The notes beneath the pieces are model-generated. The model had not been told where the DNA came from, did no database searches, and was given only the letters and a program-made list of their open reading frames with translations. From the NCBI RefSeq assembly GCF_017562075.2, contig NC_054082.1, positions 27,280,208-27,344,207 on the forward strand: a DNA stretch of 64,000 bases, in the 5' to 3' direction. Source of the stretch: Anopheles merus (Eukaryota; Arthropoda; Insecta; Diptera; Culicidae). Position numbers and translations under genes: made by a program. Positions 53,877-64,000 of this stretch are shown here, piece after piece (positions within the stretch are counted from its first letter, which is position 1; each line of letters opens with the position of its first letter).

Positions 53877-55947
53877 CGTATCAACGCGCGTGACTTTCGG
53901 TTGCTATGGTTGTGGGATGAAATGAAGATGTGTGGGATGATTGCTCTGTAGTAAAGTGGAAGAGAGAAAAATACAAAGCCACGATTTAGTTCGCAAGATA
54001 AACAAACATCCCGTTCCGAAGGTTTCGATTACGAACACGGTAGTAATGTATTGTAGCGGACGCCAAACTCTATTGCACAACTAATTTGAGATGATAAACC
54101 ATCAAAGCACCGCATGCATGCAGCATCCACCAACCCATTCACCCTCGCACCCATTGTGTATAGTGGCGCGCACAAATTGGCGGCCTTGGAGTGCGGTACA
54201 CGCCATCAGCTGCCATGCCGCCCGGTTGCACGAAGCAACCCGCGCTCGTGCCACTCCATCTAACGGGTGTTCTCTATGGAGCAGCAATGGTTCGAAGGAC
54301 ATTCAATGCATTCCTACCTTTATGAGCACACGTGCAAACGTGGCCGACAAGGCGTAGTATTATTGTCGCGTTTGTCAACGGCCAACAGCAAAAAAAAAAC
54401 GACCCACGTTTGACGTGCTTCCTCGTGAGCGCGCACCGACGCCGTTGGTCCAGCTGCGGCTGCTGCTTGCGTCATTTGGAACCGTTTGGAATCTTCTTCA
54501 GCGTGTGTATTTTCGATGGAAAAGATGATGTGTTTGTTTTTGCATACGATATGAGTTACGCGCGGTAGGGGAATTTTGTTTGACGACAAAAATAGTCACC
54601 ATGACTCGTCAACTTCTCCATTGCAAATTGGAAAAGTACACTGCTGGGGGATATTTGGTGTGTTAATTTTGCGCTGCATTTGCGTTCAATCTGACAAAGG
54701 GCAGTTAAATCTGTTTTATGCACTAACATATTATGTTGCATTGTTTACAACACCGTGAAAACGGCATGAGAGATGCACATTGGTAGAACTTCTTTTTTTT
54801 TCTTCCTAAATCTGTATCCCGCCAAAATCACCGAACCTCACTTATCGCCCCGGTTAGAAGTTACTCCAATGCTTACCTGGATCCTATTTTGTCTGCTTCG
54901 AGTACGCTTCAGCACTGCTCAACCACAGTCATCAGACGGTCGTTTTCAACGAAGCATGAGCAAAGGAAGCATCATCAATCACACGTACGATGCACCGTCC
55001 CTTCCGATATGCAATTCTCAACGATGCAATTTTCTACCGAAAGGAATGCAACCAAAACGTGCTCTGGCGAACTCAGCATCCGGTGGGCAAATTAAGGCAT
55101 CCGTTGTTTTCTCTCCTTTCTTCGCTGTCTTTACATCCGTCTCTAAGTAACCACCTTTTCATACTGGGCGCCCACCACTTGCATACACAACGGCGATGTG
55201 GGGTCCACTTTTTGCTCCCGATGCACCAATTACAATAGCACGCTGAATGTGACAACAACTAAAAAAAAAAGCACAACCAAACTCGCCAACCGTCCGTTTC
55301 AGCAATGGAAGCTGCTTTGATAGTCGAAACAAATCGCACAAAATGGTAGCGTCTCCATTGAAGCCAACCGAGGCAAGGCACGTACAGATTGAAACAAACC
55401 CCAAAACGTTGGCGACGGCAGCGCGCGTGTGTGTGTATGTGATGTGGAGAGGATGGATAGGCGGTGGAAGCAAATTTGCACTTTCTGTTTACCACACCCG
55501 CAAAACAGGCGGCGGCGGCAGAGAGCATGAAAAAACGGCGTTTATTTTGGTTTGTGCGCTTGTGCGTGTTTGCAACGGCCCAGCTAGCCAGATGGGGAAA
55601 CATCAAACGAGGGCGGCGCAAACTGTCACAACTGTCAAAGCAACGCACACACGTACGGAGGCGTTTGTGCGAAAATATGCTTAATTTGTAGCGTTTTTTT
55701 TAAAAGTAATTTGAATCATTTGTTTAAATTATAGTTAACAGATTCATCTTTGCAAGCTTTCCAATCGAAATTGTTTAAAAAAATTAAAAGTGCTTCCACT
55801 CCACCCCACTTCATGAAACACCAACACATACACGACAGCTGATTGTGTTGCGTTGTCATCGTTGGTTTTGTTTACAGCCGTTCCATCGCTATCCCATCGT
55901 GTTTTAGCGGTTGTATTTTGTGTTAAATTCTGTAAGTTTTAGCGAAC
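53877..55947. other. Divergent intergenic region between docking protein and SKI3
   Basis: About 2 kb between two genes that start in opposite directions, so it should hold both promoters. No TATA-type element is clear next to either start. The ORFs at 54773-55150 (+) and 55159-55648 (-) lack domains and are dismissed. Confidence 0.5.
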
Positions 55948-58900
55948 ATGTCCTCAAAGGAAGCCAAAGCCGCCCTAAAGGAAGCCCGCGAGGCGGTAAA
56001 GAACAAGAAGTTTTCCGATGCAATCAAGCTGTGCAATGTAAGGCCGGTGACATGTTTCGTTGTTTAGCACCGTACCGGCATCGGAATTGCTTACCTTTTC
56101 TTCCTCCTCGCCCTACAATTCTACCGCAGAAAGTGCTCAAAGAGCAAAGCGATAACTATATGGCCCTGTTGCTGCTGGGCGCATCCTACCAGGACAGCGA
56201 CAAAAAGGAAGCGGCCACCTACTTGAGACGGGCGGTAAGCTGCACCACTGAACCACCGATCGTGGCACTGCAGGGACTGGTCGGCTGTGCCGACGATACC
56301 GAACTGCCCGACGTGTGCGAAAAGCTGCTCACGCTCACGCCGGACAAGTTTGCCGATCTGCATGCGAAGCTGTTCGGTGTCGCCGCCCGGGGAATGCTCG
56401 GCAAGGCATTGCGTCTGCTGGAGAGGGAAGCGACAGATGCGGGCTGTGAGGAGACGAGAAGAGCTTCTGCCTTCGAGTATCTCGGCAAGCTAGTGGCCCA
56501 GTATTCCGAGCTCGAGATCGCGGAACCGGCATTGGTATGGAACCGGCGAGCAATGTGCAGCGGCTGTGCGAATGTACGATTAATATAGGAAAATGTGTAC
56601 TTTCCAGGTCGGCACAGTGCTGGAGCGGGAAATTCGTAACGATGGTGACGTGTATCAGCATGACAAGTTCAATCGCTACCTCAAGCTGCTCCATCGTGAG
56701 AAACGATACGATCGGTTGGCAACGATCGCCGCTGCCATGCACGAGCGCTTCCCGAACGACATCTATCCGCTCGAATGGATCTGCAAGCTGTACAGCGAAC
56801 GGATCGTCCCGGAGGAAACGCTCTCAACTGTCCTTACCCACAGCCTGGAGCACTACTTCGACCGAGCGCTAGCCATCGCACCAAAGTCTCCCACCGTTCT
56901 GCTGGCGAAGGGAAAGCTTCTGTACGAGGCGGGCAAACTGGCGGAAGCCGAACGGTACCTAAGGCGGGCGAACGAAATTCAACCACTGTGGAGCGCATGC
57001 ATGACACTGCTGGCCGAAATTTACTTCCGCCAGAAGGCGTACGGATTGGCGGAAAATCTGTACCGCAATATGAAGGTGCAGAACCGGAACTACGCCATCG
57101 CACTGATGCAGGATGAAAGCGAGGAAAAGTTGCGCGAAGCGAACCGCTGCTTCGCGACACTCTACGAAACGGATCGGTCAGCGGAGCTGTTGTTTCATTG
57201 GTGTAAAACCAGCCTGCTTCTGGGCGAACACGATGCAGCCGAGCTACGGATGGGCGAACTCGAACAGACTGAGATCGAACCGGACCAGTTGGATTATCTG
57301 CGCGCGCTGCGCGAAAAGATGGCCGGACATGTGGAAAAAGCGATCGAAATTCTTTCACGCCATCCGGCGAGCAGTATCTGCCTGCTTGAGCTATCCCTCG
57401 TGCTGGACGGCGTGGAAGGCAGGCGGGACGATAGCTTCCTGGCCGCACTGAAAGCAACCAAGCTCGATCCCAACAATGCCGCCTGCTTCTATCGGCTCGG
57501 CAAGCTGTACCAGCAGCAGGGCGATGCGCTGCGGGCCCGCAAATGCTTGGAAAAGAGCGTCCATCTCAGTCCGGCGGCAAGGAATGCCGTCATTTTGCTG
57601 AGCGGCCTGTACCGCAGGTACAACGAGTGGGATGCCAATGCGGCACTGCTTTCGACCACGTTTTCGCTCTGCTCGGGTGCGGCCTGGGCTCAGCTACTGC
57701 TTGGGCTGCACCATCTCGGTCGGCAGGAGTATGACGAAGCGATCGGCGCCTTCCGGACGGTGCTGCGGTACGAGGTGAACAATCCGACTGCCTGGGAAGG
57801 GTTGGCGGATGCGTACCTGGGCCGCGGGTCGTACTCGTCCGCGATGAAGCTGTTCGAGAAGATAACGGAGCGTGACCCGGACAATCCGTACCCGCTGCTA
57901 CAGCTGGCCAATATTAAGAATGTAAGCATGTGAACGATTTGATTACTGTTGTGTTTGAATTGGTTTAAACTTAATGCGATTTCTATGCTTTCCTGCTCCA
58001 TTAGACCGTCAAGCAGCACAGAGATGGATTGGAACTATTCGAGCAACTGCTCGCCCGACATGAAAACTATTTTCCCGCCATCAAGGGCGTCGCCGATTCG
58101 CACATGGGGCTTTGCTTCTATCGGCTCGGCCAGCGTCTCGTTGGTCGTAGCCGCGATCACGCCCAGGCTTGTGTGGAGCATCTAACAAGGGCGATAAAAA
58201 TGAAACCAAACTTTCTCTGCCTGTGGCACCAGCTGGGAAAGGTGCTGGACACGGTTGCAGCGTTCCCTTCCACCCATTCGCATCTGAGCATCGAGGGCAG
58301 TTTGGCGGGAAGTGTGCAGCATCAGCGCGTTGTGCTCAAGCGTAACCAACTGTCCGAACTGGCCGCACGGTGCTATGGTCGCATTGTGAAGCAAAATCCC
58401 GACAACAGCGTGTACTGGTACGAGCTAGCCGCAAATCACTTCCGCCGCGCCATGGAACTGGCACCGGCAAAATCTGATCCGAATGGTACGAACAGCGGCA
58501 CCAGTGAGCGTATGAAAATGCTATACATTGCGCAAGATATGGCGAAGCAGGCGATCAAGCTGGATCCGGCCCGGTGGCAGAATTGGAACCTGCTCGGTGT
58601 GATCTGTGCCACGGGCGAGGTGAATAATCTAGCCCTCGCCCAGCACTGCTTCGTGGAAGCGGTAACGGTGGATCGGAAAACGGCCGCCGCCGCCTGGAGC
58701 AATCTGGGCGTGCTGTATCTCGGCCACGGTCCGCTCGGACTGGCCAACAAAGCGTTCGGGCGGGCGCAACAGTGCGACACCACGTTCATGAACGCGTGGA
58801 TCGGCCAGGCCATGATTGCGGAACGGGTCGGGCAGATGGACGAAGCGATGGATCTGTTCCGGCACTGTACGCAGCTGGGCTATCATCGTGAGGCCGCCCT

Positions 58901-60112
58901 CGGGTACGCGCACTGGGTGTGCTCGATCGTGAACGAGGACAACTATCACGAAAACGAGCGGTACCGGTTCGCGATCGATGCAATGGCCGCCCTGCCCGTT
59001 GCGCACGATGCGATCGGTTGGCACTGTGCGGATTTGGCCGACCGCTCCTCGGTGGTGGCATTGCGCTTTCTGGGCAATCTGAGCAGCCGGCTGGGACTGT
59101 GGCGCACCGCTTCCGATGCGTATGGTCGCGCGGCGCAAGCTGCAACGAACCCAGCGACGAAGGACCAAATTTTGTGCGATCTGGGACACTGTTTGACGAA
59201 GCAGGGGCGCCACGCGGAAGCCGTCCAGTGCTACGAACGCATGCGCGGGGAACCCGGCTTCCGGGCGGTGATTGGGCGGGCGCAGGCCTACTTCCGTGCG
59301 GCACAGTACGAGCAGTCGTACGCCGAGTACGAGCTGGGACTGAACCATCTCGCCAAAACGGATGCCGAGAAGGCGTACGTGCTGATTGCAATGTCCGCGA
59401 TGGTGTACGCTTTCCACGGACAGGATGCCGCCAAGACAGTGCTCTTTCAATGGTAAGTAAGAGCACGCGTAAGGGAAAGAACGGTGGGATCGAAAACTAA
59501 ACGACTCTCCCCCAAAACCTTCAGCATTGCACAACCGCAACCCCCGATAGAGGCACTGTTTTCCGCCTGTGCACTCGGGCTGCTGCACAAGGACGCCATG
59601 CTAACGGATCTCGTCATCAAGGAGCTACGCAAACACGAAGACGATCCTGTCCAGGGTCATCACGTGGTGTTCTTCGTATCGGAGTTTTACTGGCAAACTG
59701 TAAGCAAGGAAGGGGTCTCTAAGCATGTTGCATTCAATCGTTTAATATTACTCCTATTTTGTTCTAGCAACAACCAAAGCAGTGTTATACCTATCTGCTG
59801 TCGCAAATGCATCGTTACCCTCACCGGCCGAAGCTGTGGCAAGTGCTGGCCATGGCGCTGCTGAAGCGCTTTCGCACGTCGCCCTACAATCTACGCCTGG
59901 CGTGCAACGTGGCACAGGGTGTGGTCACGCTGGATTTAGCCGACCGGAAGCGTCGCACACGTGCTGGCGATGCGGCCAGATGGCTCGCGGTGGCAAGTGA
60001 AGCCATACGCCCGGTGGACAACCGACGGTGCCGCATTCTGGCACAGCAGGCGGTGCACGCGGATCCAACCAACCGTGAAGCATGGGGAGCTTTCTTACAA
60101 ATGACCCGATAA
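55948..60112 (+). CDS. SKI3/TTC37 tetratricopeptide protein of the SKI complex, six exons
   Basis: Exons: 55948-56037, 56130-56534, 56608-57921, 58005-59452, 59525-59699, 59768-60112, all with GT..AG introns of 68-92 bp and compatible phases; product about 1258 aa. The start MSSKEAKAALKEAREAVKNK closely matches the N-terminus of vertebrate TTC37 and fixes the start. TPR repeats run through most of the protein, for example AIAPKSPTVLLAKGKLLYEA, DPNNAACFYRLGKLYQQQGD and NPTAWEGLADAYLGRGSYSS, and the C-terminal block ends HADPTNREAWGAFLQMTR. SKI3 scaffolds the SKI2 helicase and WDR61/SKI8 and feeds mRNA into the cytoplasmic exosome. Length is somewhat under human TTC37 (about 1560 aa), as expected for insects. 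Family call is firm. Confidence 0.93.
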
Positions 60113-60167
60113 GTACTGATCGATCCGGAAAGGATAGTTTTTTTTTTCTTCGCATAACTTAATTGTA

Positions 60168-60173
60168 AATAAA
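60168..60173 (+). terminator. Polyadenylation signal of SKI3
   Basis: AATAAA 56 bp after the SKI3 stop codon, giving a very short 3'UTR. Confidence 0.65.
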
Positions 60174-60217
60174 CAGCGCGTGGCAAGATAGCTGGGGGAT
60201 ACTTTAGAAACATTGAT

Positions 60218-60223
60218 TTTAAT
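60218..60223 (-). terminator. Candidate polyadenylation signal (ATTAAA) of the capping-enzyme gene
   Basis: TTTAAT on + is ATTAAA on the gene strand, about 30 bp after the stop codon at 60255. It is the first plausible hexamer and lies tail to tail with the SKI3 signal. Confidence 0.4.
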
Positions 60224-60254
60224 CATCCGAAGAAATCGCGATGCCCATTTGCAC

Positions 60255-61195
60255 CTACTTTCTGTACATTTGTAGTGGTCGTTGGAATCCGGCCGCCGAG
60301 TGCCGCTGTACCGGCAATTCCGTACACTCGCTAAACCCAACCTCCTCGCCCAGCAGGTACCGTTCGAACATTGTGGGCAAAAATTTTATGTTTTGAAAAT
60401 TGCGCGCAATCGTTTCGTTTAGATTCTTGCGCCGTTTGTAGCTGCTCCACTGTTGCGCTTCCAGTATCAGCACACCGCCCGGGTGCAGCTGTCGGTACAT
60501 GCGCTTGAACGCCAACCGCAGCCCATCGTCGCCAAAGTTGAGCTGCATCCATTTGGTCACCGAAAGGCACAGTATCACATCGAACTGAGGTTTTTCTAGC
60601 TCGAGCAGTGCGGCATCGTCGTAGATGTAGTTGGCGCGCTGGAATTCGACCAGCTCGATGCCGACCGTTCGACCGTTTATGTCGCCCATCTTGTTGCCCG
60701 CGATCAGCGTCGTTTTCCAGTGTTTGCGTGCGTCCCGAATCAGATCACCGTCGATGTCTATGCCCACGATGGAGGCGGGCTGGCAGGCTAGCGCTACCTG
60801 CACCGTAAGCGCTCCATTGTTGCAGCCAATGTCAAGAATCCGTTTCGATTCGAACAGTTCCCGCCGCTGCACGAACGCCCGCAACCGTGCGTCGTCGGCC
60901 GGAGTTGCATCGTGATTGCGGTAACCGTAGTAGCGGTTGTAGTTGCCGTAGGGAAATACCTTTTTCTGTCGCTTGTCCCTTTCTTTTGCCGCCCGTTTGG
61001 GTGCTTTCTGTTGCTAGAGAGCAAACGAAAATGAAAGATTTGTCATTAACAATGCTGCATCGCTCACCGCCCTGGTGTGTTCCTTACCATGTTTGATGTG
61101 CTGTGTTGTGTGGAATTTGACGCAGTATTTTCTTGTGCTTCGAGGGCATCGCTATGTGCAGGAAGTTTGTGGTTCGTAGTTACTGTTGAATTCAT
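60255..61195 (-). CDS. MePCE/Bin3-type RNA 5'-gamma-methylphosphate capping enzyme, two exons
   Basis: Exon 1 is 61088-61195 (36 aa from MNSTVTTNHKLP), exon 2 is 60255-61013; GTAAGG donor, CTCTCTAG acceptor, phase 0; 288 aa. A basic stretch (residues 39-54, KAPKRAAKERDKRQKK) leads into FPYGNYNRYYGYRN (56-69), the YGNY motif of the MePCE group. SAM motif I is RILDIGCNNGALTVQVA (94-110), followed by VGIDID (119-124), FDVILCLSVTKWMQLNFGDD (180-199) and GGVLILEAQQWSSYKRRK (215-232). Members methylate the 5' triphosphate gamma phosphate of 7SK snRNA and stabilise it in the nucleus. The motif pattern and short length fit the small CG1239-like insect paralogue rather than the long Bin3 or BCDIN3D (which lacks YGNYxxYYGYRN). 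The substrate in this organism is inferred. Confidence 0.9.
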
Positions 61196-61260
61196 TTTTA
61201 AAGCTACACTTTGAATAACAATGCAAAGCTGAATATTTTACTGCGCTTCACCGGCTGAAC

Positions 61261-61268
61261 ATCATCAG
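61261..61268. repeat. 8-bp target site duplication, left copy (ATCATCAG)
   Basis: ATCATCAG abuts the left terminus CAGAGTGGCC and is repeated exactly after the right terminus at 62371-62378. Confidence 0.85.
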
Positions 61269-62370
61269 CAGAGTGGCCAGATTATTTTTGCGGTTTTCGG
61301 TAGGCGCATCAAAATTTTATCGGTAGTTTTCGGTAGGAGTTTAAGATTATTTCGGTAGTTTTCGGTAGGCTTTGAAGTGTTGAGCGGGGGGGGGGGTTGT
61401 CGTAGATGGAAGCTACCCAAGCGCCACAGATTAAGCTTAAACGACTGGAAAATTGAATATCCATAGAAAAAAAAATGAAAGCTCCACAGCTTCATTGGTT
61501 TGATCAATAGATGGCGTATTACAACTCATCATTATATTGCTATCCTGTTCTTGCAATGTGTTTCGACAAGTTTCATCTTATCATGACCTATATAGCCTTA
61601 TAACTTTCTGAGCAAAAATCTATGTGAATGGTCGTGTGGTCAGATACGTGGGTATCAACACCAACGACCATTACTCAAATCTCACTTGCTTCAGTACTGG
61701 TAGTTTCCGTTGGAGTTTAGTATTTAAACAATCGTATCGCTGTTCTAGTTCTAGCGATGCATAACTTCAATGCGAAACCATACAACAGTACAGAGGAAAT
61801 GAGAAAGCTCTCCTCCAAGCGAGGAAGCTCCACAGGTTGGGTATCCCACAAACAGATAGATGGCGCCACCAGCTTTTTTGCTATTTTTAGAATACATGAG
61901 TCGTTTGCCGTCTGCTAAACGAAGTCTTTCTATATTCCGTTTAGGTAGAGAATTTGAGGCGTTTAGAAGCCGTTTAGTGGTCGTTTAGTGGATATGTGGC
62001 GCTTGGGAAGTCCTATACATTTTTCATGTTCGATGTCGTGTTCTATTGCTGCTAGAGCGCCGGGTTACATTATCTGTCAAATTGCATATACAATTTTATC
62101 AGCGCGTTCGAGTTCATGAAGTGCAGACACGGGCCTTAGTTGTCTCTGTTGAAGTTCTGGTTCTGGTTGCTAGTGATTTCCATACAGAGTTTAATACATT
62201 AAGTGATTTGGGAAATGGTAATATGACTTTTTGGTCAGTATTACGAAAAAATCTGTGATTTTCGGTAGGATAAATGAAAAATCGGTAGTTTTAGGGGGCT
62301 CATCTGTGAATCGGTAGGCATATCAAAAATCGGTAGGAATACAGATAAATCGGTATTTCTGGTCACTCTG
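61269..62370. mobile_element. Non-autonomous hAT-like DNA transposon
   Basis: Termini CAGAGTGGCCAGA and TCTGGTCACTCTG are inverted repeats (one mismatch in 13), and an exact 8-bp duplication flanks the element. The CAGNG start and 8-bp duplication fit the hAT superfamily; P-type elements also make 8-bp duplications. Several copies of TCGGTAG lie near each end (61298-61370 and 62260-62355), all in the same orientation. The centre contains no transposase frame. A second inverted pair, CTACCCAAGCGCCACA at 61413-61428 and TGTGGCGCTTGGGAAG at 61995-62010, suggests a nested element. It lies between the capping enzyme start and the cathepsin D 3' end. Confidence 0.85.
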
Positions 62371-62378
62371 ATCATCAG
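62371..62378. repeat. 8-bp target site duplication, right copy (ATCATCAG)
   Basis: Exact match to 61261-61268 on the other side of the element, indicating a fairly recent insertion. Confidence 0.85.
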
Positions 62379-62576
62379 CAAAAATGTAAACAAATGCAAT
62401 GACAACTGTGCCGGTTTGGTTTGAGTTTTCGCTTTTGGTGGTCCGGAAATACTTCACCGCTTGAAAGATTTCGCACACGCGTGAAAGCTTTCATTCAAAT
62501 CGCCAACGGCTCAATCAAACAAAAGAGAACTAAAAACACCATCGGTTTGTGTGGTTTGGAAATCAGAATTGTCAAC

Positions 62577-62582
62577 TTTATT
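62577..62582 (-). terminator. Polyadenylation signal of cathepsin D
   Basis: TTTATT on + is AATAAA on the gene strand, 94 bp after the stop at 62676. Confidence 0.6.
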
Positions 62583-62675
62583 GTAAAAATAGCATGCAAA
62601 TGGTAGCTTGTTCAGCTTCCCGACAATCCCACAATTTGGTTTTCGCTTTCAATTAAGCACCACCACCATCCCACT

Positions 62676-63855
62676 TTAGACGGCGGTTGCAAATCCGACA
62701 CGATCGTTACCCATGTCGAACTCCGTGTAGTACTTGCCGATGAAAACGTCTCCCAAAATCCACAGCGGTCCGTTCGGTGGCGGAATATCGATGCCCATGA
62801 AACCGGACAGACAGATCGTTTTGCCCATCTGGGCGACGCGCAGAATGTAGTCGGCACCCTCCAGCGTGAACTGCTTGCCGCCGAGCGTGAACGTGATCTT
62901 GGGCAGGCTGGGAATCAGCGAACAGTCCACCATGTACTCGCCGTTCAGCACCGGCGTGCCACCGATGGCTTTGTTGATGGCCGTCACCTCCGCGACCGGG
63001 CCCGCAATCAGGCTGGTACCGGTATCGGCAATCGCTTCGCACCCATTATTGCAGTACTGGGCGTCGCCCACGGTGACGGAATCCATCTTGAACTGCCAGT
63101 ACGCCTTCCGGTCCACGCTCAGGTAGGTAAAGTCGCCGGTGTAGTGCTTGGAGTCCGAGCCACCGAAAATGATCTCGCCACCCTCCGCAGCGCTCGGGTC
63201 GCGGTTCAGATAGAACGAAAACACCGGCGCATCGATCTTACCCTGGTTGAACATGTTGTAGAACACGGGCATTACGCCGTCGACGGAGATCGATTTGTAG
63301 GCCAGACCCAGAATACCGTCAAACTTGGCGGCCACAAACACCAGCCCCGGCTCTTGGATGGCTTCGGCGAACGTTTGCTTCTCCACCGGTACACCGCCGA
63401 CCGTAACCGTATCGGTCGACAGATAGCCCGACAGGCTGCCCGTGCCGTACTGGATGTGGAAGGCCGTACCATTCTTCTCGAACGAGGACGACTTTTTGGC
63501 GTCGTACTTGTTGTGCATCAGGCAGGCAATGTTCGTGAAGGAGCACTGCTTCGACGGTACCCACAGGTTGGACGAGCCGGTATCGAACACCACCTTGAAG
63601 CTTTGGGGCGGTGTCCCGATCGAGATGGCACCAAAGTATTGAGCCTGCGGCGAAACGACAGTCGAAATTACACGTTAAAACCCATCCCATACAACGAAAC
63701 AATTCAAATTACAGTACAAACTTACATCAAGATAGTTGGACAGCGGTTCCGGCACCGGGCCAGTTGCGGCTCCATACTTCAGACGGAGCTGTCTAACCTC
63801 GGTACCAACGCTACGGAAATGGTCACGAGCGGACGGGGCTTTGTGTAAAGCGACT
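62676..63855 (-). CDS. Cathepsin D-like lysosomal aspartic protease, 3' part
   Basis: Two exons are visible: 63726-63855 (propeptide) and 62676-63644 (mature enzyme), 81-bp intron. The first encodes RVALHKAPSARDHFRSVGTE then LRLKYGAATGPVPEPLSNYLD, a pepsin-type propeptide. The second reads AQYFGAISIGTPPQSFKVVF and carries both catalytic motifs, FDTGSSNLWVPS and IADTGTSLIAGP, with flap Tyr in QYGTGSLSGYLS; it ends GPLWILGDVFIGKYY and NDRVGFATAV. Cysteine pairs around CSFTNIAC and QYCNNGC and a sequon NGT are as in cathepsin D. The lack of the vertebrate light/heavy chain processing loop is normal in insects. The signal peptide and start codon are outside the window or in an exon not found at 63856-64000, so the gene is partial. 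Insect lysosomal aspartic proteases handle general protein breakdown, and in mosquitoes also yolk-tissue turnover after a blood meal (known from Aedes). Confidence 0.95.
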
Positions 63856-64000
63856 CTACACGGAACCGGGTCGTGGGATGAGAAATGAAAAGAACAAAAT
63901 TACGGTCAGATTGCTATTGCGGTTCAATGTATAGTAATCAAAAACAGCATCATTATCAAGCACAGGGGCAGCCGCGAGATGAACCACCGTATCAGAGGGC

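Noticed and set aside
55159..55648. Overlapping 104- and 129-aa minus frames between docking protein and SKI3
   Set aside because: No domain, no conserved start and mutually overlapping frames; treated as chance.
58629..59588. 319-aa minus-strand frame opposite SKI3
   Set aside because: Antisense of TPR coding exon; the plus strand has conserved protein, splice sites and codon bias.

Overview
The window is animal nuclear DNA, almost certainly from a mosquito and most likely Anopheles. Support: spliced genes with GT..AG introns and AATAAA signals, GC-rich codon use with runs of Gln, His, Ala and Ser, abundant (CA)n, (GA)n and GCT-type repeats, and a tRNA-derived SINE resembling the Anopheles SINE200 family. 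The species call rests on recognition, not a search. Six protein genes can be supported. No rRNA, CRISPR or prokaryotic feature was seen.

Layout. Positions 1-4.9 kb hold the last two coding exons and 3'UTR of a receptor guanylyl cyclase (+). Positions 10.1-24.8 kb hold a DOT1 (grappa-type) histone H3K79 methyltransferase (-). Its seven exons were joined by reading frame and give two isoforms with alternative last exons. About 12.5 kb of gene-poor sequence follows, then a small secreted DM4/DM12-family gene (-, 37.4-38.3 kb). Another gene-poor stretch (38.3-51.3 kb) carries MITEs, SINEs and a 245-bp (TG)n tract. From 51.3 kb the genes are dense: a PH-domain docking protein with four YxxM motifs (-), a SKI3/TTC37 TPR protein (+), a 7SK-type RNA methylphosphate capping enzyme (-), a non-autonomous hAT-like element with a perfect 8-bp target duplication, and the 3' part of a cathepsin D gene (-) that runs off the right edge.

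The genes are not an operon and mostly work separately: cGMP signalling, chromatin, phosphotyrosine docking, RNA decay, snRNA capping and lysosomal proteolysis. DOT1 and the capping enzyme both touch transcription elongation, but their proximity is probably chance. The least routine items are the DOT1 alternative 3' ends, the IRS/Gab-like docking protein, a foldback element whose arms are 22-bp tandem units, TA-flanked MITE families with nearly identical termini, and the hAT-like element with a nested inverted repeat. I found no convincing evidence for a wholly new biological system.
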